DNA from: Paracidovorax citrulli
Lineage (GTDB): Bacteria > Pseudomonadota > Gammaproteobacteria > Burkholderiales > Burkholderiaceae_C
Reading direction: 5' to 3'
Assembly: GCF_900100305.1 (NCBI RefSeq)
Contig: NZ_FNEY01000030.1
Coordinates: 1-59,414, forward strand
DNA: 59,414 nt
In this document: positions 36,865 to 46,000 of the stretch, one piece after another
How positions within the stretch are numbered: position 1 is the stretch's first letter
How the letters are laid out: each line of letters begins with the position of its first letter
Program-made: the position numbers and the translations under genes
The notes under the pieces: model-generated
What the model was told of the DNA's origin: nothing
Databases searched by the model: none
What the model saw: only the letters and a program-made list of their open reading frames with translations

Positions 36865-37748
36865 AGGCCCAGCGCTCCCAGGATGCCGTTCAATATGCGG
36901 TCGGGCCCGAACAGCATGGCGGCGAGCCCGGCGCCGGCGAGGAACGGGCCGAAGGGGATGTAGTTGCCCTCGCGCAGGCCCCGGGTGAACTTCATGCCGA
37001 TGCCGACCAGCGCCCCGATGACCGACGCCATCAGGATGATGGGCACCAGGGCCTGCCAGCCGAACCAGGCGCCGAGGGCCGCGAACAGCTTGAAATCGCC
37101 ATAGCCCATGCCCTCCTTGCCCGTGGCCAGCTTGAACGCCCAATACACCGCCCAGAGCGACAGGTAGCCGGCAGCCGCGCCCGCCACCGAGGCGAAGAGC
37201 GGCACGGAAGTCCACTGGAAGGCCGAGCCGAGCAGCCCGCCCCACAGCAGCGGCAGCGTGATGTCGTCCGGCAGCAGGGTGGTGTCCCAGTCGATGCAGG
37301 CCAGCGTGACCAGCGCGGCGGAGAAGGCGCACCAGGCCGCCGCCGTCGGCGTCGCGCCCCAGTGCCGGGCGCAGAACCAGAACAGCAGCCCGGTCGCGAG
37401 CTCGACGGCCGGATAGCGCGGGCTGATGCGGGTCTTGCAGGCCGAGCATTTGCCGCCCAGCCAGAGGTAGCTCAGCACCGGAATGTTCTCGTGCCACCGC
37501 ACCGCGTGGCCGCAGGCCGGGCACCGCGAGCGCGGCGTCACCAGGTTGAAGGGCTCCGCCTCCGGCTTCGCCACGGGGGTCGTGGTCGTGGTGGAACCCG
37601 GTTGCGAGCGCAGGTAGTCCTCGCACTCGGCGGCCCAGTCGGCCTCCATCATGCGCGGAAGGCGGTGGATGACGACGTTGAGAAAACTGCCGATCAGCAG
37701 GCCGACGAGGCCGAACACCGCGGCCTGCAGCCAGGGCTCGAACCCCAT
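36861..37748 (-). CDS. pilD: Type IV prepilin peptidase/N-methylase
   Basis: PilD cleaves the leader of type IV prepilins and type II pseudopilins and methylates the new N terminus. The 295-residue membrane enzyme has the cytoplasmic zinc-ribbon Cys pairs (CPACGH and CSACKT), the first catalytic Asp in ACIDWDTTLLPDDITLP and the second in GMGYGDFKLFAALG, and multiple membrane helices. The ATG at 37748 overlaps the pilC stop by one base (TGATG). Confidence 0.96.
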   Translation of the reverse strand: MGFEPWLQAAVFGLVGLLIGSFLNVVIHRLPRMMEADWAAECEDYLRSQPGSTTTTTPVAKPEAEPFNLVTPRSRCPACGHAVRWHENIPVLSYLWLGGKCSACKTRISPRYPAVELATGLLFWFCARHWGATPTAAAWCAFSAALVTLACIDWDTTLLPDDITLPLLWGGLLGSAFQWTSVPLFASVAGAAAGYLSLWAVYWAFKLATGKEGMGYGDFKLFAALGAWFGWQALVPIILMASVIGALVGIGMKFTRGLREGNYIPFGPFLAGAGLAAMLFGPDRILNGILGALGL

Positions 37749-38965
37749 CAGACCACCTGTCCCAGCTTGAAGATGGGCAGGTACATCGACACCACGATGC
37801 CGCCGATGATGGTGCCCAGGAACACGATGATGATCGGCTCCATGAGGCTCGACAGCCCCGCGACCATTTCATCGACCTCCTCCTCGTAGAAGTCGGCCGC
37901 CTTGCCCAGCATGTGGTCGATCGAGCCCGACTCCTCGCCGATGGCGCACATCTGGATCACCATGGACGGGAACACGTTCGCGTTGCCCATCGCGGCCGTC
38001 AGGCTGGTGCCGGTGGAGACTTCCTGCTGGATCCTTTCGGTCGCCATCGCATAGACCGAGTTGCCCGAGGCCCCTCCCACCGAGTCCAGCGCCTCGACCA
38101 GCGGAACGCCCGCCGCGAACATCGTGGAGAGGGTGCGGGTCCAGCGCGCCACGCAGGACTTGTCGATCAGGGCGCCGAAGACCGGCACGCGCAGCAGCAG
38201 CCGGTCCATGAACATCTGCATCTTCTCGTTGCGCCGCCATGCCTGCATGAAGAAGTATGCGCCGCCGCCCAGCACGCCGAAGATCAGCCACCACCATTGG
38301 ACGAAGATCTCGCTGACGCCCATCACGAACAGGGTGGGCGCCGGCAGGTCGGCACCGAACGAGGTGAACACCTCCTTGAACGCGGGGATCACGAAGATCA
38401 TGATGACGGTGACCACGACGAAGGCCACGATGATCACGGCCGTCGGATACATCAGCGCCGAGCGGATCTTCGACTTGATGGCCTCGGTCTTCTCCATGTA
38501 GAGCGCGAGCCGGTCGAGCAGTGCTTCCAGGATACCCGCCGCCTCCCCGGCTTCCACCAGGTTGCAGTACAGGCTGTCGAAGTACATCGGGTACTTGCGG
38601 AATGCCGCGTTCAGCGAAGTACCGGTTTCCACGTCGGCGCGGATGTCGTTGAGCAGCTTGGTGACCGAGGCGTTGGTGTTGCCCCGGCCCACGATGTCGA
38701 AGGCCTGCAGCAGGGGGACCCCGGCCTTCATCATCGTGGCCATCTGCCGCGTGAAGAGCGCGATGTCCTTGGGCTTGATCTTCTTGCCGCTGCGCATCCG
38801 GCGCTTCTTGATCTTGGTGGGCAGCACCCCCTGCCGCCGCAGCGTCGCCTGGACCTGGTTCTCGCCCAGGGCCCGGACCTCGCCGCGCACGACCTTGCCG
38901 TGGCGGTCCTTGCCTTCCCACTCGAAAACGAAATCCTTGATGTCCCTCGATGCAGCGGTTGCCAT
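37748..38965 (-). CDS. pilC: Type IV pilus inner-membrane platform protein PilC
   Basis: The 405-residue protein spans the inner membrane and couples the assembly ATPase to pilin addition. It contains two GspF/PilC repeat domains (VSLFTRQ-like IALFTRQMATMMKAGVPLLQ; VARWTRTLSTMFAAGVPLVE) and long membrane helices (TAVIIVAFVVVTVIMIFVIP and MEPIIIVFLGTIIGGIVVSM). It follows pilB by 31 bases and overlaps pilD. Confidence 0.96.
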   Translation of the reverse strand: MATAASRDIKDFVFEWEGKDRHGKVVRGEVRALGENQVQATLRRQGVLPTKIKKRRMRSGKKIKPKDIALFTRQMATMMKAGVPLLQAFDIVGRGNTNASVTKLLNDIRADVETGTSLNAAFRKYPMYFDSLYCNLVEAGEAAGILEALLDRLALYMEKTEAIKSKIRSALMYPTAVIIVAFVVVTVIMIFVIPAFKEVFTSFGADLPAPTLFVMGVSEIFVQWWWLIFGVLGGGAYFFMQAWRRNEKMQMFMDRLLLRVPVFGALIDKSCVARWTRTLSTMFAAGVPLVEALDSVGGASGNSVYAMATERIQQEVSTGTSLTAAMGNANVFPSMVIQMCAIGEESGSIDHMLGKAADFYEEEVDEMVAGLSSLMEPIIIVFLGTIIGGIVVSMYLPIFKLGQVV

Positions 38966-38996
38966 GCGGGCCCCTTGAAGATGGATTGCAGCGTTG

Positions 38997-40733
38997 TTAT
39001 TCGTTGGTCACGGCGAGCACCTCTTCGAGCGAGGTCAGGCCCATCCGTGCCTTGTGGAGTCCGGATTCGCGCAGCGACCGCACGCCTTCGGCCTTCGCCT
39101 GCTCCGCGATCTCCAGCGCGCTGCCGTCGCGCAGGATGATGCGCTGGATCTCTTCCGAGACCGGCATCACCTGGTAGATGCCGACGCGGCCCTTGTAGCC
39201 GTTGTTGCATGCAGAGCAGCCCACAGGGCGGTAGGTCACCCAGGAGCCGTCGATGTCCTCTTCCCTGTAGCCCGCCTCGAGCAGCGTCTCGTGGGGGATG
39301 TCCGCAGGCGCCTTGCAGGCGGGGCACAGCCGGCGGGCCAGGCGCTGCGCCGTGATCAGGATCACGCTCGACGCGATGTTGAAGGGCGCGATGCCCATGT
39401 TCCGCATCCGCGTCAGCGTGGTGGGCGCGTCGTTGGTATGCAGCGTGGAGAGCACGAGGTGGCCCGTCTGGGCCGCCTTGATCGAGATGTCCGCGGTTTC
39501 CAGGTCGCGGATTTCCCCCACCATGATGATGTCGGGATCCTGGCGCAGGAACGACTTCAGCGCCGTGGCGAAGGTCAGGCCGGCTTTCTCGTTCACGTTG
39601 ACCTGGTTGACGCCGGGCAGGTTGATTTCGGACGGGTCTTCCGCCGTCGCGATGTTCACCCCCGGCTTGTTCAGCAGGTTCAGGCAGGTGTAGAGCGACA
39701 CCGTCTTGCCCGAGCCCGTCGGTCCCGTCACCAGGATCATGCCGTAGGGCCGGCCGATGGCATGGAGCAGGCGTTCCTTCTCCTCGGGCTCGTAGCCGAG
39801 CGCGTCGATGCCCAGCTTGGCGCTGCTGGGGTCGAGGATACGGATCACGATCTTCTCGCCGAACAGCGTGGGCAGCGTGCTCACGCGGAAGTCGATCACC
39901 CGGTCCGGCCCCACCTTGAGCTTCATGCGCCCGTCCTGGGGAACGCGCTTTTCCGAGATGTCCAGGCGGGAGATCACCTTGATGCGCGAGGCCAGCTTCT
40001 CCTTGATCGCGATGGGCGGCGACGCGATCTCGCGCAGCTCGCCGTCGATCCGGAAGCGCACCCGGTACTGGTGCTCGTACGGCTCGAAGTGCAGATCGGA
40101 CGCGCGCATGTTGAACGCGTCCAGCAGCATCTTGTGCAGGAACTTGACGATGGGGGCGTCTTCGACCTCCGTCGCGGCCGTGTCCTGGGCTTCGGTACTT
40201 TCCTGCGCCGGCAGGTCGTCGAACTCGAAATCGCCCCCGGAGACCATGCTTTCCATGGTCTCGGTCGTGGACTTGGTGGTCGCATCCACCAGCCGCACCA
40301 GCTTGTCGTACTCGGCGATGATCCAGTCCACGCCCATCTGGGTGGTGAACTTGATCTTCTCCGCCGCCTCCTGGTCGGTCGGGTCCGCCGTCGCGACGAT
40401 GAGCCGGTTGTTGCGCTTGCTCAGCACGATGACGCGGTACGCCTGGCAGATCTTCGGATCCAGCACGTCGCGCGGCAGGCGCAGCGGATCGATGGCCTCG
40501 ATGTCGAGCAGGGGGGCACCGAACACCGACGACACGGTATGCGCCAGATTGATCGGGGACACCGAGCCTGAGCCGGTCAGCTCGGCGATGAAACTGCTGC
40601 GGTTGGCCTGGGACTTCCTGTAGATGTCCTCCGCCACCTTCTGGGTGAGCTGCCCGGCCGAAATCAGCGCCCGCCCCAGGCCGGGCAAAGCGATACTGGA
40701 AGCGTCCTTGAGGGCGGAATCGGCGTCAGCCAT
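38997..40733 (-). CDS. pilB: Type IV pilus extension ATPase PilB
   Basis: The 578-residue cytoplasmic secretion ATPase powers pilus extension. The N1 domain (GLGRALISAGQLTQKVAED) is followed by GspE-type N-terminal and catalytic domains: Walker A VTGPTGSGKTVSLY, an Asp box, Walker B DIIMVGEIRDLETADI, the His box LSTLHTNDAPTTLTRM, and a four-Cys zinc site (CPACKAP and CSACNNGYKG). It is the first gene of the pil-coaE-zapD-yacG run. An extended -10-like TGATAGGAT lies about 45 bases upstream. Confidence 0.97.
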   Translation of the reverse strand: MADADSALKDASSIALPGLGRALISAGQLTQKVAEDIYRKSQANRSSFIAELTGSGSVSPINLAHTVSSVFGAPLLDIEAIDPLRLPRDVLDPKICQAYRVIVLSKRNNRLIVATADPTDQEAAEKIKFTTQMGVDWIIAEYDKLVRLVDATTKSTTETMESMVSGGDFEFDDLPAQESTEAQDTAATEVEDAPIVKFLHKMLLDAFNMRASDLHFEPYEHQYRVRFRIDGELREIASPPIAIKEKLASRIKVISRLDISEKRVPQDGRMKLKVGPDRVIDFRVSTLPTLFGEKIVIRILDPSSAKLGIDALGYEPEEKERLLHAIGRPYGMILVTGPTGSGKTVSLYTCLNLLNKPGVNIATAEDPSEINLPGVNQVNVNEKAGLTFATALKSFLRQDPDIIMVGEIRDLETADISIKAAQTGHLVLSTLHTNDAPTTLTRMRNMGIAPFNIASSVILITAQRLARRLCPACKAPADIPHETLLEAGYREEDIDGSWVTYRPVGCSACNNGYKGRVGIYQVMPVSEEIQRIILRDGSALEIAEQAKAEGVRSLRESGLHKARMGLTSLEEVLAVTNE

Positions 40734-41041
40734 GTAACCAGAAGAGTCGAAAGGTTGGAAAGTAACCCATCCTATCATTGCAGTTGCAACGCTTGGTGCA
40801 TGGCATGCCCGGCAATTGACGCCGCTTGCGGCATGTTTCGCGACCATTGCGCCCGGCTTCCTGGAGAAAGTGGCGGCAATGTCCGTTTCGCGCTTTTTTT
40901 CGGCCGTTGCCACTGCACCCGTGGGAGTGTCGTGCTTTCGCGTCAGTGGCCCGTCCGGAGTTCGCCTGCCCGGCCTGCCAGGGTCCGCCATGCCGCGTTC
41001 AGGGTGAGGCCCGATTGCCCCGGCGGCGAATGCGCCTGAGG
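40734..41041. other. Intergenic region between pilB and the LysR gene
   Basis: About 308 bases. On the minus strand TGATAGGAT (hexamer about 40770-40775) is a plausible extended -10 for pilB; no good -35 or sigma-54 -24/-12 pair was found. The rest is GC-rich with several open frames but no family signal, and it contains the LysR 3' flank. No gene supported. Confidence 0.4.
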
Positions 41042-41974
41042 TCAGGGCTCCCCGGCTGGCCGGGTTTCGTGGCGGTCAGGGCCCACGGGCGTGCCGGCCT
41101 GTTCTGCCAGCCAGGCCGCGAATGTCTCCTGGGCTGAGAAGGGCGGACTGTTGCGTTTCCAGCAGATGAAGTAGCCCCGGCCGCATGACACGGGGATGTC
41201 GAACGGCATCACGAGTTCGCCTGTCGACAACTCCCGCTCGACCAGGCACCCGGGCACCACCGCGATCCCCATCCCTGCCTTCGCTGCGATGATCAGATGC
41301 ATCGTGAGATCGAACCCCGGCCCCAGCCGAGGCTGGCACGGCGCCCCCGCCTTCGCGAACCACCGTTCCCAGTTATCCGGGAAGTTGGTGTGGTGCAGCA
41401 GCGTCGCCACCTGGAGGTCCGCCGGCTCGCGGTACTTCTTGCCCAGATGGGGCGCGCAGACGGGTATGAACTCCCGGCCCAGCAGGTAATGGGTGCGGAT
41501 GTGGTCGGGCCACCGACGGCGAGGGCGCTTTACCTCGACCCACAGGTCAACATCGTCGCGCGTGAAATCCTCGTCGTGCTTGAACTGGCGCAACTCGATG
41601 TCTATGTCCTGGTGGACCTCCTTGAAGAGAGGCAGCCGGGGCATGAGCCACTGGATGCTCAAGGTGGGAATGATGCTCAGCCGGACCCGCCGCGGTTGGG
41701 CCAGGCGCCCGATCGTTTCCGCGGCGGACTCCAGTGCGAGTACATGCCGCTCCGTGAGATTGCGCAGTTGCAAGCCCCCGGCAGTCAGCTTGACGCCCGT
41801 GGCGGAGCGCTCGAAGAGCCGGACTCCGGCCAGGTGCTCTTCCAGCCGCAGGACTGCGCGGCTTACCGCCGCCGGAGTCACGCAAAGCTCATCCGCGGCC
41901 CGACGAAAGCTGGTGTGCCGGCACACCGCCAGGAAAGCGTGCAGCTCAACCAGGGACGGAGAACGGATCTTCAT
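41042..41974 (-). CDS. LysR-family transcriptional regulator
   Basis: The 310-residue regulator has an N-terminal winged helix-turn-helix (LHAFLAVCRHTSFRRAADEL, VTPAAVSRAVLRLEEHLAG) and a periplasmic-binding-like effector domain of the GcvA/AmpR subgroup (RLSIIPTLSIQWLMPRLPLF, DDVDLWVEVK, GMGIAVVPGCLVERELSTG). It lies divergent from the Bug-type binding protein and amidohydrolase genes with about 100 bases between starts. By the usual LysR logic it probably controls that pair; the inducer is unknown. Confidence 0.93.
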   Translation of the reverse strand: MKIRSPSLVELHAFLAVCRHTSFRRAADELCVTPAAVSRAVLRLEEHLAGVRLFERSATGVKLTAGGLQLRNLTERHVLALESAAETIGRLAQPRRVRLSIIPTLSIQWLMPRLPLFKEVHQDIDIELRQFKHDEDFTRDDVDLWVEVKRPRRRWPDHIRTHYLLGREFIPVCAPHLGKKYREPADLQVATLLHHTNFPDNWERWFAKAGAPCQPRLGPGFDLTMHLIIAAKAGMGIAVVPGCLVERELSTGELVMPFDIPVSCGRGYFICWKRNSPPFSAQETFAAWLAEQAGTPVGPDRHETRPAGEP

Positions 41975-42073
41975 GGCGGGCGATTACATCATGTCAACAC
42001 CCGTGATGAATTTGTCGTTTGTCCCATGCGTCCTGCCTCCGTAATCTCGCGGCTTCTTCACCGAGGAACGAGC

Positions 42074-43057
42074 ATGCACATCAGGAGACGAGATTTCGTG
42101 GGATCGGCCCTGGCAGCGGGGCTGGCGCCGCTGTCCTTCGCGACTACCCAGCCTGCATATCCCGGCAAACCCATTACGCTCGTGGTGCCGTTCACGCCCG
42201 GGGGCTCGGTGGACAACTCCGGCCGCCTGATGGCGGACCGGCTGAGCCGCGAACTCGGCGTGGCCGTGGTGGTTGACAACAAGGGCGGCGCAGGCGGCGC
42301 GATGGGTTCCGTTTACGTCGCGAAAGCCAAGCCGGATGGATACACGCTGATCGTGACCTCCCAGAGCACGCACGTGGTCAACCCCGCCGTCAACGCCAAC
42401 CTGCCGTACGACGCGGTGAAGGACTTCGCACCCATCACGCTGATCGACCGGCTTGCGAATGTGCTGCTGGTGAATTCCGACTTGCCGGTGCGCTCGTTTG
42501 CCGAACTGGTCGCGTACGCGCAAGCCAACCCGGGCAAGCTGAATTACGCCAGCGCGGGAACGGGTTCGGTGTCGCACCTGAGCATGGAGCTCTTGAAGAA
42601 CCAGGCCAAGATGCCGATGACCCATATCCCGTACCGCGGGGCGGGGGTCGCCGTCACCGATCTGATCGCCGGCCAGGTGCAGCTGACGTGGAACAACCTC
42701 TCTTCCAACCTGGCGAACGTCAGGAACGGCAAGCTGCGAGCCCTGGCCGTGGCCTCTCCGCAGCGCGTGCCCCAGCTTCCCGGGGTGCCGACGTTCGCGG
42801 AACTGAACCTGCCGGATCTGAACCTGACCTCGTGGACAGGCCTGGCCGCGCCAGCCGGAACGCCGGACGCCATCATCCAGAAGCTGTACCAGGCAACGCG
42901 AAAGGTGCTGCAGGATCCCGCCACACGAGCGGTGTGGGAGGACAAGGGCATGATGGTGCCCGAGGACGTGAAGCCACAGGCCTACCGGGCGGAGATCGTC
43001 GAGCGCATCAGGTTTTACCAGCGCATCGCCAAGGCAAACAACATCGTGCTGGAATGA
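42074..43057 (+). CDS. Bug-family (tripartite tricarboxylate transporter) substrate-binding protein
   Basis: The 327-residue periplasmic protein has a twin-arginine-like signal (MHIRRRDFVGSALAAGLAP). The Bug/TctC fold follows: YPGKPITLVVPFTPGGSVDN (the ligand-loop motif), NKGGAGGAMGSVYVAKAKPDGYTL and MTHIPYRGAGVAVTDLIAGQ. These proteins bind carboxylates or amides; the ligand cannot be read from sequence. No membrane subunits (TctA/TctB) are nearby, which is common for the many orphan Bug proteins of this order. Its stop overlaps the amidohydrolase start (ATGA). Confidence 0.94.
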   Translation: MHIRRRDFVGSALAAGLAPLSFATTQPAYPGKPITLVVPFTPGGSVDNSGRLMADRLSRELGVAVVVDNKGGAGGAMGSVYVAKAKPDGYTLIVTSQSTHVVNPAVNANLPYDAVKDFAPITLIDRLANVLLVNSDLPVRSFAELVAYAQANPGKLNYASAGTGSVSHLSMELLKNQAKMPMTHIPYRGAGVAVTDLIAGQVQLTWNNLSSNLANVRNGKLRALAVASPQRVPQLPGVPTFAELNLPDLNLTSWTGLAAPAGTPDAIIQKLYQATRKVLQDPATRAVWEDKGMMVPEDVKPQAYRAEIVERIRFYQRIAKANNIVLE

Positions 43058-44253
43058 TCGATTCCGTGGATCGCCCCGGCTCGTACACGCGCATTGACCA
43101 GCTGCTGCCCTATGAGCAGGAACTGGTGGCGGTGCGCCGGCACCTGCACCAGAACCCCGAACTGGCCTTTGGAGAGCATGCGACGTCCGACTTCATTGCC
43201 GGCAAGCTGGCCGAATGGGGATACGACGTCACCCGCGGGATCGGCGGCACCGGCGTGGTGGGCCGCCTGCGCCATGGCGAAGGCTCGAAGACCCTGGGCA
43301 TCCGGGCGGACATGGACGCGTTGCCGATCCAGGAAGCCACCGGCGTCCCGTACGCCAGCTGCGCCCCCGGTTTGATGCATGCGTGCGGCCACGACGGTCA
43401 CATGGCCATGTTGCTCGGCGCGGCGAAATATCTGGCCCGGCACCGCAATTTTTCCGGCACGCTGCACCTGATCTTCCAGCCGGCCGAGGAGCGTGGCTTC
43501 GACAGTGGCGGCAAGGCGATGGTCGCGGACGGCCTGTTCGAGCTGTTTCCCTGCGATGCGGTCTTCGCGTTGCACAACCATCCGGGCCTGCCCCAGGGGC
43601 GCTTCCTCATGCGCAGCGGTCCGTTCATGGCCGCGGGCGACCGGGTGTTCGTCAAGGTGTCGGGCATCGGCGGGCACGCCGCCAGGCCCCATCTCGCCAT
43701 CGATCCCCTGGTCGCAGCGTCCGCCATCGTCATGAGCCTGCAGACGGTCGTGGCCCGCAACGTCGATCCTTCGGAGCCGGCCGTGGTCACCGTGGGGCGC
43801 CTTCGTGCAGGTGACGCGCTGAACGTCATCCCCGCCGACGCGGAAATCGGCATCAGCGTGAGATCCTTTTCTCCCGAGGTGCGCGCGCTGCTCAAGGAGC
43901 GCATCACCGCTCTCGTGGCTGGGGTCGCGCAGGCGCACGGTTGCAGCGCCGATATCGATTACGTGGAGGGTTACCCGGTCGTCGTGAACGATGCTGCCGC
44001 GGTGGATCTCGCCCGGCAGGTGGCCGTCGACCTGGTCGGGCCTGGCGCCGTGGACGCCGGATTTCCTCCGCTCATGGGAAGTGAAGACTTCGCCTACATG
44101 CTGCAGCGCTGCCCAGGAGCGCTGGTGCGCATCGGCAACGGGCCTGCGGACGGTGGGCGTGGCCTCCACAATCCCCGGTACGACTTCAATGACCTCAACC
44201 TGCCCTATGGGGCAGCCTTCTGGTGCCAGCTCGCGGAGCGCTTCCTTCGGTGA
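43054..44253 (+). CDS. M20-family amidohydrolase (amino-acyl/hippurate hydrolase type)
   Basis: The 399-residue zinc hydrolase of the M20D group cleaves N-acyl or amide bonds of amino acids. Motifs: RRHLHQNPELAF, GIRADMDALPI, MHACGHDGHMAMLLGAAKYL, IFQPAEERG, SGIGGHAARPHLAIDP and the C-terminal MGSEDFAYML and PYDFNDLNLPYG-like end. Zinc ligands are in these boxes. It is translationally coupled to the Bug binding protein, so the pair probably takes up and hydrolyses one class of acylated compound. The substrate is unknown. Confidence 0.93.
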   Translation: MIDSVDRPGSYTRIDQLLPYEQELVAVRRHLHQNPELAFGEHATSDFIAGKLAEWGYDVTRGIGGTGVVGRLRHGEGSKTLGIRADMDALPIQEATGVPYASCAPGLMHACGHDGHMAMLLGAAKYLARHRNFSGTLHLIFQPAEERGFDSGGKAMVADGLFELFPCDAVFALHNHPGLPQGRFLMRSGPFMAAGDRVFVKVSGIGGHAARPHLAIDPLVAASAIVMSLQTVVARNVDPSEPAVVTVGRLRAGDALNVIPADAEIGISVRSFSPEVRALLKERITALVAGVAQAHGCSADIDYVEGYPVVVNDAAAVDLARQVAVDLVGPGAVDAGFPPLMGSEDFAYMLQRCPGALVRIGNGPADGGRGLHNPRYDFNDLNLPYGAAFWCQLAERFLR

Positions 44254-44361
44254 CGCGGGCGTCCGGGGCCGGCTGACGGGAGAGATGCCTGCAGCGAGCA
44301 GGCCGGGCTGGTCGCCTCGGTTTCAGTCGTTCCGACGGAACAGCGCCATCCGGAAACGACA

Positions 44362-44381
44362 AAGCCGCGTTGCCGCGGCTT
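44362..44381 (-). terminator. Hairpin terminator downstream of tRNA-Pro
   Basis: AAGCCGCG and CGCGGCTT pair around a four-base loop; on the minus strand a T-rich TTTGTCGTTT follows. It lies about 30 bases beyond the tRNA 3' end and could also act in the other direction for the amidohydrolase gene. Confidence 0.6.
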
Positions 44382-44410
44382 GTGCATATCCTTGATCTGC
44401 AAGGAAAATC

Positions 44411-44487
44411 TGGTCGGGGTGAGAGGATTCGAACCTCCGGCCTCTACGTCCCGAACGTAGCGCTCTACCAGGCTAAGCTACACCCCG
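44411..44487 (-). tRNA. tRNA-Pro (anticodon CGG)
   Basis: A 77-base cloverleaf on the minus strand with encoded CCA. The acceptor CGGGGTG pairs with CACCCCG, the D arm is TAGCTTAGCCTGGTAGAGC, the anticodon stem CTACG/CGTAG holds loop TTCGGGA, and the T arm is GGAGGTTCGAATCCTC. Anticodon CGG reads CCG, a frequent codon in this GC-rich genome. Confidence 0.97.
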
Positions 44488-44511
44488 TGTTGGAAGACCT
44501 GCTGCGCCTGT

Positions 44512-45492
44512 TCAAACGCGCCTGTCTAATAGCTGAGACGCCAATTGTAGCAAACCTTCGGTGTACTTATTGGAAGGAAGTGCGGATAGTGCGCGAATGG
44601 CTTCCTGCGCCTGGGCGGCGGCGGCCGCGCGCGTGGCCTCCAGGGCGCCGGTGGCCTTCACGATCGCCAGGATGGCGGGCAGCTCGTCGAGCGATCCCTG
44701 CTGGATGGCCGTCTCGATCAGCTGCCGCTGGGCCGCGTCGCCGCGCTGCATCGCGATGATCAGGGGCAGGGTGACCTTGCCCTCGCGCAGGTCGTCGCCG
44801 AGGTTCTTGCCCATTTCGGCGCTGTTGCCGTCGTAGTCCAGCACGTCGTCGATCACCTGGAAGGCCGTGCCCAGTGCCTTGCCGTATTCGGCGCAGGCCT
44901 CTTCGATGGCTGCGGGGGCGCGGGCCAGCACGGCCGCGAGGCGGGCGCTGGCCTCGAACAGCTTGGCGGTCTTGGAGCGGATGACTTCCAGGTAGCCCTG
45001 TTCGTCGAGCGTCGCGTCATGGGTGTTCATGAGCTGCTGGACTTCGCCCTCCGCGATGATGTTGGTCGCTTCCGACAGGATCTGCATGACGCGCATGTCG
45101 TCCGCGTCCACCATCATCTGGAAGGCCCGCGAGTGCAGGAAGTCGCCGACCAGCACGCTCGCGGGGTTGCCGAAATTCTCGTTCGCGGTGGGGCGTCCGC
45201 GCCGCATCGTGGATTCGTCCACCACGTCGTCGTGCAGCAGCGTGGCGGTGTGGATGAATTCGATCACCGCCGCCAGGTTGAACCGCTGGGCCTCCTGGTA
45301 GCCCAGCGCACCGGACATCAGGAGCAGCAGCGCCGGGCGCAGCCGCTTTCCGCCGGCGGAGATGATGTAGCGGGCAATCTCGCCGATGAGGGGGACGGAA
45401 GACTGCAGTCGGAGGCCGATGACCTTGTCCACCTCATGCATGTCGTCTGCAATCAGTGCAAGGATGGCCGAGGTATGGGGCTGGGCGGGCAA
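44512..45492 (-). CDS. ispB: Octaprenyl diphosphate synthase IspB
   Basis: IspB makes the C40 side chain of ubiquinone from IPP and FPP. The 326-residue trans-prenyltransferase has both Asp-rich motifs: LHDDVVDESTMRRGRPT (first, ~95) and IDDVLDYDGNSAEMGKNLGDD (second), with GGKRLRPALLLL near the N terminus. The start is uncertain. No ATG lies before MHEVDKV (45441); I use TTG 45492, which matches the family N terminus (ILALIADDM...). The frame continues upstream through a TATAAT sequence (minus strand, near 45525) that may be its -10. Confidence 0.92.
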   Translation of the reverse strand: MPAQPHTSAILALIADDMHEVDKVIGLRLQSSVPLIGEIARYIISAGGKRLRPALLLLMSGALGYQEAQRFNLAAVIEFIHTATLLHDDVVDESTMRRGRPTANENFGNPASVLVGDFLHSRAFQMMVDADDMRVMQILSEATNIIAEGEVQQLMNTHDATLDEQGYLEVIRSKTAKLFEASARLAAVLARAPAAIEEACAEYGKALGTAFQVIDDVLDYDGNSAEMGKNLGDDLREGKVTLPLIIAMQRGDAAQRQLIETAIQQGSLDELPAILAIVKATGALEATRAAAAAQAQEAIRALSALPSNKYTEGLLQLASQLLDRRV

Positions 45493-45614
45493 GGCGAGGG
45501 CGGTCTGCGAGGTGAAGGGCTCATTATAGGAACGGCCATGCAGCACCCGGAGCAAGCGGCCGGCGCCTGCGGTGCGGCTGCCTGTCGCCCCTCTATACAG
45601 CAACGGGTGTCTCG

Positions 45615-45623
45615 TGCTATAGT
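45615..45623 (+). promoter_or_regulatory. Extended -10 promoter of rplU
   Basis: TGCTATAGT is a textbook extended -10 (TGn plus TATAGT), about 54 bases before the rplU start. No strong -35 is seen, as is normal with extended -10 promoters. Transcription would begin close to 45630, just at the base of a long hairpin. Confidence 0.55.
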
Positions 45624-45627
45624 GCGT

Positions 45628-45655
45628 GGTTCCGTAAAAACGTTTTTGCGGAATC
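45628..45655 (+). promoter_or_regulatory. Hairpin in the rplU leader
   Basis: GGTTCCGTAAAAA pairs with TTTTTGCGGAATC over 13 base pairs (two G-T wobbles) around a tiny CG centre, so the top A-T pairs probably open. It ends some 20 bases before the rplU ATG and its AAGAGG ribosome site. A ribosomal-protein leader or a 5'-end stabiliser are both possible. Confidence 0.45.
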
Positions 45656-45676
45656 ATCACTTCTCAAGAGGTTTAC

Positions 45677-45988
45677 ATGTACGCGGTCATAAAAACCGGC
45701 GGCAAGCAGTATCGCGTTGCTTCCGGCGAAAAAATCAAAGTAGAACAGATTGCTGCGGACGTAGGCCAGGAAATCGTGATCGACCAGGTTCTGGCTGTCG
45801 GCAACGGCGCTGAACTCAAGGTCGGTACGCCCCTGGTGTCCGGTGCAACGGTCACGGCCACGGTCGTGGCCCACGGCAAGCACGACAAGGTCCGCATCTT
45901 CAAGATGCGCCGTCGCAAGCACTACCAGAAACGCCAAGGCCATCGCCAGCAGTTCACCGAACTGCAAATCGGCGCGATCGCCGCTTAA
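45677..45988 (+). CDS. rplU: 50S ribosomal protein L21
   Basis: The 103-residue large-subunit protein binds 23S rRNA. The N terminus [20 protein letters not shown] and the basic RNA-binding segment [20 protein letters not shown] are diagnostic. It is followed 12 bases later by rpmA (L27) and then obgE, the standard rplU-rpmA-obgE order. It is expressed from the extended -10 promoter upstream and divergent from ispB. Confidence 0.99.
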   Translation: MYAVIKTGGKQYRVASGEKIKVEQIAADVGQEIVIDQVLAVGNGAELKVGTPLVSGATVTATVVAHGKHDKVRIFKMRRRKHYQKRQGHRQQFTELQIGAIAA

Positions 45989-46000
45989 GGAGCAGACACC

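Noticed and set aside
40734-41041. Sigma-54 (-24/-12) promoter for the pil genes
   Set aside because: I looked for TGGCA-N7-TTGCA spacing on the minus strand; several TGGC occurrences exist but none has a correctly spaced GC/TTGCA partner.
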